This document shows positions 43,090-53,405 of a stretch of 64,000 nucleotides of DNA, piece after piece (positions within the stretch are counted from its first letter, which is position 1; each line of letters opens with the position of its first letter). The stretch comes from Floridanema evergladense (lineage in GTDB: Bacteria > Cyanobacteriota > Cyanobacteriia > Cyanobacteriales > Aerosakkonemataceae): the NCBI RefSeq assembly GCF_041929205.1, contig NZ_JBHFNT010000241.1. One strand, written 5' to 3'. The position numbers were made by a program, and so were the translations under genes. The notes beneath the pieces are model-generated. The model ran no database searches, was not told where the DNA came from, and saw only the letters and a program-made list of their open reading frames with translations.

Positions 43090-43335
43090 TTACTTAATAA
43101 TAACAATGCCCTCTGTTGGGGGTGGGATTCGTTGTTCGTCATCCTCTTGCTGAGACTGGCGATACTCTTTACCTAGCTGCATTGCTTCCTCAAAAGCTGT
43201 ACTGTTAGCAAAGGTTCCTGTGATTTTTATCCACCAAGGATTTGAAGTAGTACTGCTGGGGGAAATTAAACTTTTGAGATGGGCTACTTCGGCTTCTAAT
43301 TGAGCAACTCTTTCTTCTAATTTTGGTTCTGGCAT
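43090..43335 (-). CDS. Small coiled-coil protein, antitoxin-like orphan
   Basis: An 81-residue protein. Residues 1-25 are a coiled coil (MPEPKLEERVAQLEAEVAHL). NPWWIKITGTFANSTAFEEA and MQLGKEYRQSQ follow. This arrangement matches small proteins that usually precede a PIN-domain (VapC-like) toxin gene in cyanobacteria. Here no toxin gene follows: the next gene downstream is Uma2. The C-terminal tail (EDDEQRIPPPTEGIVIIK) looks unusual. The start is ATG 43335. Confidence 0.6.
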   Translation of the reverse strand: MPEPKLEERVAQLEAEVAHLKSLISPSSTTSNPWWIKITGTFANSTAFEEAMQLGKEYRQSQQEDDEQRIPPPTEGIVIIK

Positions 43336-43392
43336 TTTCAATTTCAATATTTATGGCTTTTGTCATTATAGCTTTTCTAACTGTATAGAAAA

Positions 43393-43540
43393 GGGCGATC
43401 GCTCTTTGGGTGAAAAAAGGTAAAGTGCGTTAGCGTAGCTGACGAACGGCATATCGCTTTTCAAATAAAGTGGTAGGGTGCGTCAGATTCTTAAGTTAAT
43501 TATCTCATCAACAAATTTGATTGTCTGAAGCACCCTAAAG
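43393..43540. repeat. 148-bp direct repeat, copy A (toxin side)
   Basis: It is roughly 80-85% identical by eye to 44217-44364, in the same orientation. Shared blocks include TCTTTGGGTGAAAAAAGGTA and TTAAGTTAATTATCT. The last 64 bp (43474-43537) form an inverted repeat of the GTAGGGTGCGTCAGA / TCTGAAGCACCCTA type. The two copies bracket the toxin-antitoxin pair at 43561-44117. Confidence 0.8.
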
Positions 43541-43560
43541 AGTCTTTATTAAATTATTCA

Positions 43561-43896
43561 TCATTCTAAATCTGCAAAAGCAACTTTCAAGCAAGCACGA
43601 ACTTCCTTCCAATCTCGTTCTGAAAGATGACCAATTAGAACTAAGTTAGCAGATGGGGGTAGAGTAACAATAAAACTGCGAAAAACAGAAGCAACTCGTA
43701 AACCTGCTATTGCCCAATCTTGCAGTATGTAATCAGTTGCACCTAAAGCATCTGTCTGGGTAGTAATGAGTCCAACTATTACATCAGGGCGGGTTGTATT
43801 ATAAGTATCCGACGATAGAATTACAGCAGGACGACGTTTAATACCTGTGACACCAGGAAAATCTACAGTCACTACATCACCAGGATTAAACGACAC
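43561..43896 (-). CDS. PemK/MazF family toxin
   Basis: A 111-residue protein of the PemK/MazF ribonuclease fold. Marks are the N-terminal FNPGDVVTVDFPGVTGIKRR, RPAVILSSD, and VASVFRSFIVTLPPSANLVL with a C-terminal IGHLSERDWKEV. It is expected to cut RNA when free of its antitoxin. It starts 2 bp after the antitoxin stop codon, so the two are co-translated. Confidence 0.87.
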   Translation of the reverse strand: MSFNPGDVVTVDFPGVTGIKRRPAVILSSDTYNTTRPDVIVGLITTQTDALGATDYILQDWAIAGLRVASVFRSFIVTLPPSANLVLIGHLSERDWKEVRACLKVAFADLE

Positions 43897-43898
43897 TG

Positions 43899-44117
43899 TT
43901 ATATCTCCTCATTTTCAGGAAAGAGGGTAGCTGCGTATTGTAAGGAAAAGGCGGTTACATCAAGTTGATCTTGCTCAGTCCAAGTATCGCTTTGCTCGAC
44001 GATAGACAGATTTTGCTGCACCAAATCGTTGAGGATAAGAGTTGCCAAGCGCAGTCTTTCAGTTGGTGAAAGGGTACAAACAACTCGATCGTAAAGTTCT
44101 TGAACAGTGGTTGACAT
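43899..44117 (-). CDS. Antitoxin partner of the PemK/MazF toxin
   Basis: A 72-residue acidic, helical protein (MSTTVQELYDRVVCTLSPTE; LRLATLILNDLVQQ; tail AATLFPENEEI). It has no recognised DNA-binding motif, but its size, position directly upstream of the toxin and 2-bp spacing mark it as the antitoxin. It has AGGAGG upstream of ATG 44117. Confidence 0.75.
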   Translation of the reverse strand: MSTTVQELYDRVVCTLSPTERLRLATLILNDLVQQNLSIVEQSDTWTEQDQLDVTAFSLQYAATLFPENEEI

Positions 44118-44216
44118 GGCAAATCCTCCTGCTTCTTATCCTAATGGGTAAGCTGGGTATTGGCTAGGCGATCGCACTCTTTGTGTGGATGCGATCGCCT
44201 ATCTATAAAAAACTTA

Positions 44217-44364
44217 GGAGCGATCGATCTTTGGGTGAAAAAAGGTAAAGAGCGTTAGCGTAGCGTAACGTAGGCATATCGCCTCTCAAAATAGAGTCGT
44301 AGGGTGTGTTAGATTTTTAAGTTAATTATCTAATCAATAGTTTGATTATCTGACGCACCCTACG
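44217..44364. repeat. 148-bp direct repeat, copy B (antitoxin side)
   Basis: Second copy of 43393-43540. The inverted repeat at 44298-44364 (CGTAGGGTGTGTTAGA ... TCTGACGCACCCTACG) is better conserved than in copy A. Upstream of it, 44159-44216 carries HIP1 GCGATCGC sites. Confidence 0.8.
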
Positions 44365-44381
44365 GACTACTAATACATAAC

Positions 44382-45497
44382 TTAGTTACCGAAGCACACT
44401 TGAAGAGTTCCTCCGTTATCGCCAAGTGCATTATCAGCATCATTAATTCTCATGTCTACAGCTCCAAAGCCACTTGTGAAAGATACTGGATTCTGAACCC
44501 ATAAAGTCCCGCCACCTGTTCCCATTAACAAAGCACCGAATGGAAATCTCTGATCGAATTTGTACTGATTATATGGAGCAAGCCGTTCAGCATCCTGTCC
44601 TGTATGTCCTCCAGAACGAACAGGAGAGTAATTTCGAGCATCAACACTCCAACCTCCACTGATACTTGCGACTCTAGTAAAACTGCCTGGTAAGTTAAAA
44701 TGCTGCCATCCGTTTCTTGAATCGACAGTAACACAGGCTGAATTGGATGGTTGTGACGGCTGTTGACTAGGGGTTGACTGGCTGGCAATTAATCTGTTGA
44801 TTGTGTTCTTAGCATCCTCAGCGACTGCAAACGCTCTATTGTATGCGGCAATAGGATTCCCTACATACCTCCTGACTACGTAGATGTTGTACTCAATCCA
44901 TGAGCCACACTTGTCTGCATTAAACGTTCCACACCTTCTAGGTCTTGCAGACCCAGTGACCTGAAACTTGCCCGCATCCTGTCCCGCTGCTGTAGTTTTT
45001 GTGACAACTTCCTCAAAAGTGCGTACTTGTTCCGAAAGAGCACTCAGTTTTGCCTGTGCTTCAATTAGGGCTGGACCAGAAAGCACTGTTGCTTTTGCTT
45101 GAAGCTCACCTTTGATTTGCGTTAGCTCTCGCAACTTATTAGTAGCTACAGTGACAATAGATGCAGTTCCTCCTGGCGAAATCTGACTTACAGTCGGACC
45201 GTTTCTCTCACCAGCAGCACTTGTGACCTCAACAACCACAGAAGCAATGACGTATTCCGGCTCAGTTGCCTGAATGATTGTTGAGAATTCCTGAGAACTT
45301 CCGCCTGCACTAGCCTTGCCGCCACCCGGAGTAACCGTGTAGCAAAGAGTTCCAGGTCTTGGGTTACTCAAAGTTCCGCACGGTTGATTAGGGACTCCTG
45401 CTGGCACTGCTTCGGCTGGGGATAGAGCCGTTAGAGGGCTGGCTAATATAGCCAAAGTCACAACTCTCCAAACATAACTGAACGATTTCTTTCGCAT
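44382..45497 (-). CDS. Secreted protein with lectin-like C-terminal domain
   Basis: A 371-residue exported protein. The start at ATG 45497 gives a clean signal peptide (MRKKSFSYVWRVVTLAILAS, cleaved after SPAEA). Residues 60-230 hold an alpha/coil region with coiled-coil potential (LRELTQIKGELQAKATVL; AKLSALSEQVRTFEEVV). A Ser/Pro/Gln linker follows. The last 115 residues (GWQHFNLPGS; FGALLMGTGGGTLWV; VDMRINDADNALGDNGGTLQ) resemble the PA-IL/LecA-type galactose-binding fold. Sugar binding is inferred. The next gene, a STAND ATPase, is divergent. Two Cys pairs suggest disulfides. Confidence 0.75.
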   Translation of the reverse strand: MRKKSFSYVWRVVTLAILASPLTALSPAEAVPAGVPNQPCGTLSNPRPGTLCYTVTPGGGKASAGGSSQEFSTIIQATEPEYVIASVVVEVTSAAGERNGPTVSQISPGGTASIVTVATNKLRELTQIKGELQAKATVLSGPALIEAQAKLSALSEQVRTFEEVVTKTTAAGQDAGKFQVTGSARPRRCGTFNADKCGSWIEYNIYVVRRYVGNPIAAYNRAFAVAEDAKNTINRLIASQSTPSQQPSQPSNSACVTVDSRNGWQHFNLPGSFTRVASISGGWSVDARNYSPVRSGGHTGQDAERLAPYNQYKFDQRFPFGALLMGTGGGTLWVQNPVSFTSGFGAVDMRINDADNALGDNGGTLQVCFGN

Positions 45498-45840
45498 ATA
45501 TGGCTTTGAGATTAAGTGTATGTTTGAATTACTCACTTTAAGTTTGCATCCCACTGATAACTTTCAATTGCACCCTGACAGATAACCTAGCGGTCTAACT
45601 ATTAATTGTCCCGCAGTTGCAGTACAATACTCTTTCTGCTCGGCTTATCCCCCACATCAGCGGTTTAAATCCGAACAGTTTGAAATACTTTTGCTCTGCT
45701 TTAACTCAATCAAAACCGAAGCCTGATCGCTCTGTCAGTCGGATGAACATCGGAACTTTTCCCCAAAAAATCCCTGATCGATCGGGAAAATGTCGGAAAG
45801 ATCGGATAATGTAACAATAATTGTAGTTATTTGTCTGATT
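45498..45840. other. 343-bp divergent spacer
   Basis: This region lies between the secreted lectin-like gene and the second STAND ATPase. Apart from the GATCGATCGG palindrome near 45777 no structure stands out. Promoters for both genes should lie here. Confidence 0.45.
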
Positions 45841-47205
45841 ATGGATATTGCAGAAATTTTGAAACTTGCGGATGAGCTACTTTTCACTCATACAGGCGAA
45901 CATCTAGACAATCTGCAAGAAACAATTCTTAAAATGACTTTACAAGGTGAAAGATACGCGAAAATTGCCTCGGAAAAACATTTAAGTGAAGGTCATATTC
46001 GAGATATTGCATCGGAATTATGGCAAAAACTATCGGATGCTTTAGGGGAAAATATTAATAAATTAAATGTGCGTAAAATTTTAGAAAAAGTTATTATTTC
46101 TAATAGTGTTTCAATAGGAGATTTTATTGGTGGTAATAAAGTAAGTATTTGTTCAGAACGAAGGCGAGTACCGAAAATTTATCCTATATCTAAACCATCC
46201 GAAAAACTCCATCTAGACATAGATAACGCCCCAGAAATTACCGAATTTTACGGACGAAATGATGAAATAAATACTTTAAAAAATTGGCTAATCCAAGAGC
46301 GTACCCGTATTATTACCTTATTTGGTACGATCGGAATTGGCAAAACGACACTTGCTGTAAAGCTAATTGAAGAAGTAGCAACAGAATTTGAATATATTGT
46401 TTATCGCAGTCTTCGCTATTGTCCAAGTATAGATAGTTTTTTAACTGATTTACTACAAAGCTTTGTCTCTCCTGCTGCTGTTCCTAATACGATCGATCGC
46501 CAAATCAATTTACTACTTAAATTCCTCCGCAAACATCGCTGCTTAATCGTTATTGATGACTTGCAATTGTTATTTAAATCTGGAGAATTTGCAGGTCACT
46601 ATCAAGCAGAATTTGAAGGATATTATCTGTTATTTAAACAAATCGCTAAATTGTCTCATGCAAGTAGTTTGTTGTTGATTACTAGCGAACAACCAGAAGA
46701 TATAAACGCCAATCGTCACAAATTTATCCATTGTTTGAAACTTACAGGTTTGGGCGATTCTGCTAAAGAAATATTAAAGGATAAAGAGTTGTTAGATGAG
46801 CCAATGTGGGATATTTTGATTGCAAAATATCAAAGTAATCCTTTATGGTTAGAAGTGACAGCGACGATGATTCAAGAATTATTTGCTGGAAGTGTCAGTG
46901 AGTTTTTATCTGATTCGTCGTTGATATTAAGTAATGAGATTTGCTCACAACTAAAGCGAATCTGGGTAAGATTAACTGAAGCAGAAAAGCAGATTATCAA
47001 CTATTTAGCTAAACAAGAAAAAGCTGTAACTTTGAGCCAAATTTTACAGGAAAAGCCAAACAATTACAATCCAGAAATTATATTAAATACAATTCAATCT
47101 TTGAAAAGGCGGGGGTTTTTAGATAATGAGCAAAATGGCGATCGCACTTCATTGTTAAGACTTAATAGGATTTTGGTAGTGTATGTGCGATCGCTCACTC
47201 AGTAA
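45841..47205 (+). CDS. NB-ARC (STAND) ATPase with vWA-MoxR-associated-type N-terminal domain, no sensor repeats
   Basis: A 454-residue protein. Residues 1-90 (MDIAEILKLADELLFTHTGE, HLDNLQETILKMTLQGERYA, LWQKLSDALGENINKLNVRK) match the N-terminal helical domain found on many cyanobacterial STAND and vWA-MoxR-associated proteins. The ATPase has Walker A FGTIGIGKTT at 161-170 (Thr-Ile where the usual sequence has Gly/Met-Gly), Walker B RCLIVIDDLQLL near 230, and the NPLWLEV motif. It stops after a winged-helix region with no WD40 or TPR array. It is a paralogue of 19165-20631. ATG 45841 is chosen because the domain begins there. Confidence 0.85.
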   Translation: MDIAEILKLADELLFTHTGEHLDNLQETILKMTLQGERYAKIASEKHLSEGHIRDIASELWQKLSDALGENINKLNVRKILEKVIISNSVSIGDFIGGNKVSICSERRRVPKIYPISKPSEKLHLDIDNAPEITEFYGRNDEINTLKNWLIQERTRIITLFGTIGIGKTTLAVKLIEEVATEFEYIVYRSLRYCPSIDSFLTDLLQSFVSPAAVPNTIDRQINLLLKFLRKHRCLIVIDDLQLLFKSGEFAGHYQAEFEGYYLLFKQIAKLSHASSLLLITSEQPEDINANRHKFIHCLKLTGLGDSAKEILKDKELLDEPMWDILIAKYQSNPLWLEVTATMIQELFAGSVSEFLSDSSLILSNEICSQLKRIWVRLTEAEKQIINYLAKQEKAVTLSQILQEKPNNYNPEIILNTIQSLKRRGFLDNEQNGDRTSLLRLNRILVVYVRSLTQ

Positions 47206-47359
47206 TTAAATTTGCCTTGCAGAAACCCGGTTTTTCACTCATTACCAGATTGTCTGTACATGGGGATAATTCAAAATCTTGGTGTCACAAGTTATTATCC
47301 GAAATATTATTTAATTATCACATCTAGATAAAGAGAGCCATCCCATTTTCAAATCCAAC

Positions 47360-47445
47360 GGAGAGGGTGGGATTTGAACCCACGATGACGTTGCCGCCAT
47401 AGCGAATTTCGAGTCCGCCGCATTCAACCACTCTGCCACCTCTCC
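47360..47445 (-). tRNA. tRNA-Ser (CGA)
   Basis: An 86-nt gene with a long variable arm, typical of tRNA-Ser. On the minus strand it begins GGAGAGGTGGCAGAGTGG, has anticodon CGA in the loop CTCGAAA, and ends GGGTTCAAATCCCACCCTCT plus CC. No CCA is encoded. Confidence 0.95.
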
Positions 47446-47486
47446 AAAGGCAAGCTTGATCCATTATATCATTAACTTACTTGATT

Positions 47487-49781
47487 TTACAGCAAAGCAT
47501 TGTAACCTTCTGTTAATTCCAAAGATGTTTCAAATTTACCACTCGGTTTCCACTGAACTGCGCCATCTTTACCAGTAATAAACAAGTTAATTTTAGCTTG
47601 ATTAACATTTGCTAAGGTTTCTAAATCAACCTTATCCGCAGAAACAATCACAACTTTTGGTTGTACTACCTTTAACAACTCTGCTGTAACTCTTTCTCCA
47701 GATGTCCATAACACATCAACTTTGGGGAATTTTTCTGTGATTAATAACTGCTTTTGTTCCTCTGATTTCAATGCGCCAATGAATAACCAATTTTGTCCAT
47801 CAATTAAAAGCTGTAACATAGGAACTTCAGCATTAATCAATCGAACTGAAGTTGTCCCAAAAGTCATAATTTGACCTGGAATTAAAGGTTGATAATTTCC
47901 CTTACGTGCTTGCAAAACTTTTTGAATTTCTGTTTGTCCCGGCGTACCATTTTCCGCAGATGAATTACTATAAAAGTTAGCAATGGGCAAATATCCAAGG
48001 ATGGTTAACCAACCACTTTTATTATCATTTGTTGTATTAGTAGCGATCGCCCAATCAACCTGATTCACTCCCTGATGTTGTAAAAAGGGAATAATATCAT
48101 ATTTCCCTGTACTCGAGTCGCCACTATTAACTAGAGTCACTTTTCCCTTATCTTGTATTACTAAAACTGGTTGTTTACCAGCTTCCAATATAGTGGCTTG
48201 AAACAAAGCAGTTTGCGTTTGCCAAACCGGAATTACAATCACAGTTGCTGCCAATAAACCAGCGAACCACCAATAATTTCGCCACCACCTGAACAAGCAA
48301 ACTAAAGCAATTAAAATATACAAAACTAATAGTTGATATTGAGAAATTGCCCCTACCGCAACCGAATTTCCCGGTAACTCATAAAAGAATTCTACCAATC
48401 CAATCAACCAATGAGTAGGGTAATAAAGTAACCAAGCAATTCTACCACCTGCGATCGGCCAAAGCACACCTAAAATCGCACTAATAAAGCCACCAATACT
48501 AAGAATAGTTACAAATGGTGTTGTAATTATATTAATCGGAATACTATAAGGAGAAATGATTTTAAAAACATACAATTGTAAAGGCAAAGTCCAAATAGAA
48601 GCAGCAACTGGAATAGCAATAGCTGCCGCTAAAACTGGTGGCATCCAGTCCAATCTTTTACTAATTGCTGGTACCGTTACCACCAATCCCAAAGTTGCCA
48701 AAAAACTCAATTGAAAACTTAAATCCCAAATCCAAGTAGGATTTAACAAAAGTAGAAAAGTTGCCGCAAGTAACAGAGAACCTATAGGATTAATTTTCCT
48801 TTGCAGCAAGGGAGCAATTAAAGCTGCAACTCCCATTACCACTGCTCTTAATATAGGTGGTTGCGGCCCCGTCAAAGCTAAAAAAATTCCTAAAGCTATG
48901 ACTCCAGCGATGAATTGCGATCGAACAGACAACCCCTTAGTTAACAACAAAACCACATATAAAATTAACGATACCTGAAAACCTGAAGCCGCCAAAGTAT
49001 GAGCCAAACCAATTCGGGTAAACTGATCCTTAAGCTCCACAGGCAGATAAAAATTAACAGATTGACTACCTAAAACCATCGCACTCACCAAAGGCCCTTC
49101 AGGAACCCCTAAACCAAGAGTATGAGAACGAATAATTCTTTGTCTAATTGCCCACCAACCAATTTTAGCGCCTTGTTCCTCCGTCAAAAACTCAACTTTT
49201 TGACCTGCTAAACCAGCAAAAGCACCTTCTTGTGCTAAATAATTACGAAAATCAAAACCACCCGGATTACTAACTAATTTAGGTTTATACAACCTACCCA
49301 TAACAGCAATTCTTTGATCGGTATGTAACCCAGTTGCTTGTAGCAAAGGCACAGTTACATACAATTTTCCCGAAACTTCTTTACCCAATTGTACTGGTCT
49401 ATCTTTACCAATTATCTCATTCAACTGAGTCGCTTCCAACCAAAATTGCGCCTTTCTGGTGCGAGTTAGGCGAGGCATACTTTCCACAGTACCTCTAACA
49501 GTGACCAACTGTTCCATAGCACCAGTTTCTCGGCTAATATCATTAGTTGGAGGTCGGGGTATTCTCACCTGAAAATATAAAGTTGCTGCTAATCCCACCA
49601 ATCCAGCTACTAACCAAATCCAACGTTTCGGCCCTTTGCGCCAAAATCTAGGCACAAAAAACGTTGCTATAATTCCTAAAATTAGTACAACAATTCCTCC
49701 CCAAGGTAAAGGAAGTATTGTAGAAAGCAAGCCAATGATGTAGGCTAAACAAAGAATAAAAGCAATAGTGGCTGAATTCAT
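47487..49781 (-). CDS. comEC: ComEC/Rec2 family DNA-uptake channel protein with degenerate C-terminal domain
   Basis: A 764-residue membrane protein. Residues 1-60 hold two N-terminal helices, followed by an OB-like domain (about 80-200) and the competence domain with many helices (about 215-520; AHTLAASGFQVSLILYVVLL is the classic motif). The last 230 residues occupy the place of the metallo-beta-lactamase-like domain. However, the metal-binding HxHxDH segment is replaced by ATNTTNDNKSGW, and the preceding DTG by VNSGD, so this domain is probably not a nuclease. The protein should form the channel for single-stranded DNA in natural transformation. Confidence 0.9.
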   Translation of the reverse strand: MNSATIAFILCLAYIIGLLSTILPLPWGGIVVLILGIIATFFVPRFWRKGPKRWIWLVAGLVGLAATLYFQVRIPRPPTNDISRETGAMEQLVTVRGTVESMPRLTRTRKAQFWLEATQLNEIIGKDRPVQLGKEVSGKLYVTVPLLQATGLHTDQRIAVMGRLYKPKLVSNPGGFDFRNYLAQEGAFAGLAGQKVEFLTEEQGAKIGWWAIRQRIIRSHTLGLGVPEGPLVSAMVLGSQSVNFYLPVELKDQFTRIGLAHTLAASGFQVSLILYVVLLLTKGLSVRSQFIAGVIALGIFLALTGPQPPILRAVVMGVAALIAPLLQRKINPIGSLLLAATFLLLLNPTWIWDLSFQLSFLATLGLVVTVPAISKRLDWMPPVLAAAIAIPVAASIWTLPLQLYVFKIISPYSIPINIITTPFVTILSIGGFISAILGVLWPIAGGRIAWLLYYPTHWLIGLVEFFYELPGNSVAVGAISQYQLLVLYILIALVCLFRWWRNYWWFAGLLAATVIVIPVWQTQTALFQATILEAGKQPVLVIQDKGKVTLVNSGDSSTGKYDIIPFLQHQGVNQVDWAIATNTTNDNKSGWLTILGYLPIANFYSNSSAENGTPGQTEIQKVLQARKGNYQPLIPGQIMTFGTTSVRLINAEVPMLQLLIDGQNWLFIGALKSEEQKQLLITEKFPKVDVLWTSGERVTAELLKVVQPKVVIVSADKVDLETLANVNQAKINLFITGKDGAVQWKPSGKFETSLELTEGYNALL

Positions 49782-49796
49782 GGAAAAAGTTCAATT

Positions 49797-50276
49797 TTAG
49801 ATTGACAAACCCAACTTTAATCCCAACACTGCATGAAGGAATAACAAACACAGTGCTGCACTTCCTAAGTAAGCATGAATTGTGCGAAGTACAGATTTGT
49901 TACCCCCAAACTTACTGATAGAAATTGCGCCATTAATGCCCAATAAAATTAACACAATTGAACCTGTCCAGAAATGAGGGCTTTCTAAAATTGGTTTGTG
50001 CTGCATTACCAGTGATAAGAGTCCCCCAGTGTACCCCAATGCCAAGAATAAAAACATCCAAGGTGCTAGTTTACGATGATCGGAGCGACTTTTGAGAGCA
50101 GTTTCTCGATCGGCAACTACCCGTCCCCGCCATCCCGCTAACCCGACAAAGCTACCCATCACAAAGATAACGATCGCCATCATAACCGGATGTCCCCAAT
50201 GCTCGATCGGTTCGGGAATACCCAATGCTCTAAACTGTGAAGCGATCGGTTCTAAAAGCTCATTCAGATTAGCCAT
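49797..50276 (-). CDS. DUF4079 family membrane protein
   Basis: A 159-residue protein with four membrane helices, including conserved His in EHWGHPVMMAIVIF, KLAPWMFLFLALGYTGG, HFWTG and LRTIHAYLGSAALCLLFLHA. The paired His pattern resembles b-type cytochrome domains; haem binding is a fair guess. Function is unknown. It lies 15 bp upstream of comEC on the same strand. Confidence 0.82.
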   Translation of the reverse strand: MANLNELLEPIASQFRALGIPEPIEHWGHPVMMAIVIFVMGSFVGLAGWRGRVVADRETALKSRSDHRKLAPWMFLFLALGYTGGLLSLVMQHKPILESPHFWTGSIVLILLGINGAISISKFGGNKSVLRTIHAYLGSAALCLLFLHAVLGLKLGLSI

Positions 50277-50353
50277 ACTTCCTAACTATCCCATCAATAA
50301 CCAACAGTGAGTAGCTTTCCCCAAAATTTTTTCCAGCTTACTTCACCAAGTAA

Positions 50354-51259
50354 TTAGGATACCAGTTCTACAGGTAATTGCAGAGATGGTTGTGACCTCA
50401 ATAAAGGAAAACCAAGTTTTTCTCTTTGTTGCACGTAAAGCTGTGCCACTTGTCTTGCCATATTCCGAATTCTGCCAATGTAGCGAGTCCTTTCAGTGAC
50501 AGAAATCACACCTCTAGCATCCAACAAGTTGAATGTATGAGAACACTTTAAAACATAATCCAAGCTAGGCAGAACTAATCCTCTAGCAATCAACTGTTCT
50601 GCTTCCTGTTCGTACAAACCAAACAAAGTAAACAGCAACTCTGGATTAGAAGCTTCAAAGTTATAAGTACACTGTTCAATTTCCCCTTGCAGATGCACAT
50701 CTCCATAAGTAATGTCATCTGTCCATTGAATTTCAGTGATTGCCGACTTTTGCTGGAGATACATTGCTAACCGTTCTAATCCATAAGTAATTTCGATCGA
50801 AACCGGACGACAATCAATTCCACCACACTGTTGAAAATAAGTAAACTGGGTAATTTCCATCCCATCCAACCAAACTTCCCACCCAGTCCCCCAAGCACCT
50901 ACCGCAGCATCTTCCCAATTATCCTCCACAAATCGCACATCATGATCTTCCGGGCGAATCCCTAAAGCTCTCAAAGAATCAAGATAAATTTCCTGAATAT
51001 TATCTGGCGATGGCTTAATTAGAACTTGATACTGATAATAATATTGAAACCGATTCGGATTCTCCCCATAACGTCCATCACCTGGACGACGACAAGGTTC
51101 CACATAAGCAATAGACCAAGGTTCTGGCCCTAGTGCCCTCAGAAAAGTATGAGGATTCTTTGTCCCAGCGCCCTTTTCAATATCGTAGGGTTGAGCGATC
51201 AGACAATGGCGATCGCTCCAAAACCGATTTAGAGTAGCAATAATTGATTGAAAATTCAC
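50354..51259 (-). CDS. glyQ: Glycyl-tRNA synthetase alpha subunit
   Basis: A 301-residue class II synthetase subunit of the alpha2beta2 type. It has the ATP-binding motifs EPCRRPGDGRYGENPNRFQY (motif 2) and SIEITYGLERLAMYLQ (motif 3). The beta subunit (glyS) is not in this window; in cyanobacteria the two genes are often apart. Confidence 0.97.
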   Translation of the reverse strand: MNFQSIIATLNRFWSDRHCLIAQPYDIEKGAGTKNPHTFLRALGPEPWSIAYVEPCRRPGDGRYGENPNRFQYYYQYQVLIKPSPDNIQEIYLDSLRALGIRPEDHDVRFVEDNWEDAAVGAWGTGWEVWLDGMEITQFTYFQQCGGIDCRPVSIEITYGLERLAMYLQQKSAITEIQWTDDITYGDVHLQGEIEQCTYNFEASNPELLFTLFGLYEQEAEQLIARGLVLPSLDYVLKCSHTFNLLDARGVISVTERTRYIGRIRNMARQVAQLYVQQREKLGFPLLRSQPSLQLPVELVS

Positions 51260-51316
51260 AACTTTTCCTTACCTGAGTACTCTAACTACTTTAGGATTTA
51301 CGCAAAGATTTTACTT

Positions 51317-51348
51317 GTAGGGTGCGTTAGTGCTAACGTAACGCACCA
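51317..51348. repeat. Short inverted repeat of the GTAGGGTGCGTTA type
   Basis: GTAGGGTGCGTTA pairs with TAACGTAACGCACC over a short loop. It stands upstream of glyQ, in the 375-bp leader before the rRNA operon. The rest of this leader (51349-51634) should hold the rRNA promoter and the 5' processing stem; I cannot define a -35/-10 pair reliably. Confidence 0.6.
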
Positions 51349-51634
51349 TTGCGCCATGCCCTATTTAGTGTCAGTGCCTAAGTCCTCTACTTCTCTGACT
51401 CAACCATTCTGCCCTAAAACTGCCTCCAGATGTGACTTTGAGGACTTCTCCAAAAAAGTTTTCCCAAACGGTTGACAAACCCTGTAGGGATTGGTAGATT
51501 AGTAAAGCGGTCGAGAGAAAGCCAAACGCAAGTGAAGCACTCAAGACGCGCCCGAACCTAGAAAAAAGTATAGTTTGAAAGCCAAAAAAAGCCAAGCTCG
51601 TCAAAGAAATAAAAGTATAGAGTCAAGAGTAATC

Positions 51635-53122
<1,488 letters not shown>

Positions 53123-53237
53123 TAGGGAGACCTAACCTAACTGTGAGCAGAAAAATTGTGATCAGGTCACAGATGAGGTCATACCCAGGTCGAACGAGAT
53201 TGGTCAGGCTTTCAAACTATGTTCAGGTTGGGTGAAT

Positions 53238-53311
<74 letters not shown>

Positions 53312-53332
53312 CCTGAAACCCAAAGTGATTGT

Positions 53333-53405
53333 GGGGGTATAGCTCAGTTGGTAGAGCGCTGTCCTTGCACGGCAGATGTCAGCGGTTCGAGTCCGCTTAC
53401 CTCCA
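53333..53405 (+). tRNA. tRNA-Ala (TGC)
   Basis: A 73-nt tRNA in the spacer: GGGGGTATAGCTCAGTTGG, anticodon loop CTTGCAC (TGC), T-arm GGTTCGAGTCC. It follows tRNA-Ile by 21 bp. The bases CCA follow the discriminator A. Confidence 0.97.

Noticed and set aside
43023..43142. A 39-codon leftward frame as a real small gene
   Set aside because: The AGAGG lies directly against its ATG with no spacing, it overlaps the antitoxin-like gene, and its end looks like a duplicated fragment; kept only as part of a finding.
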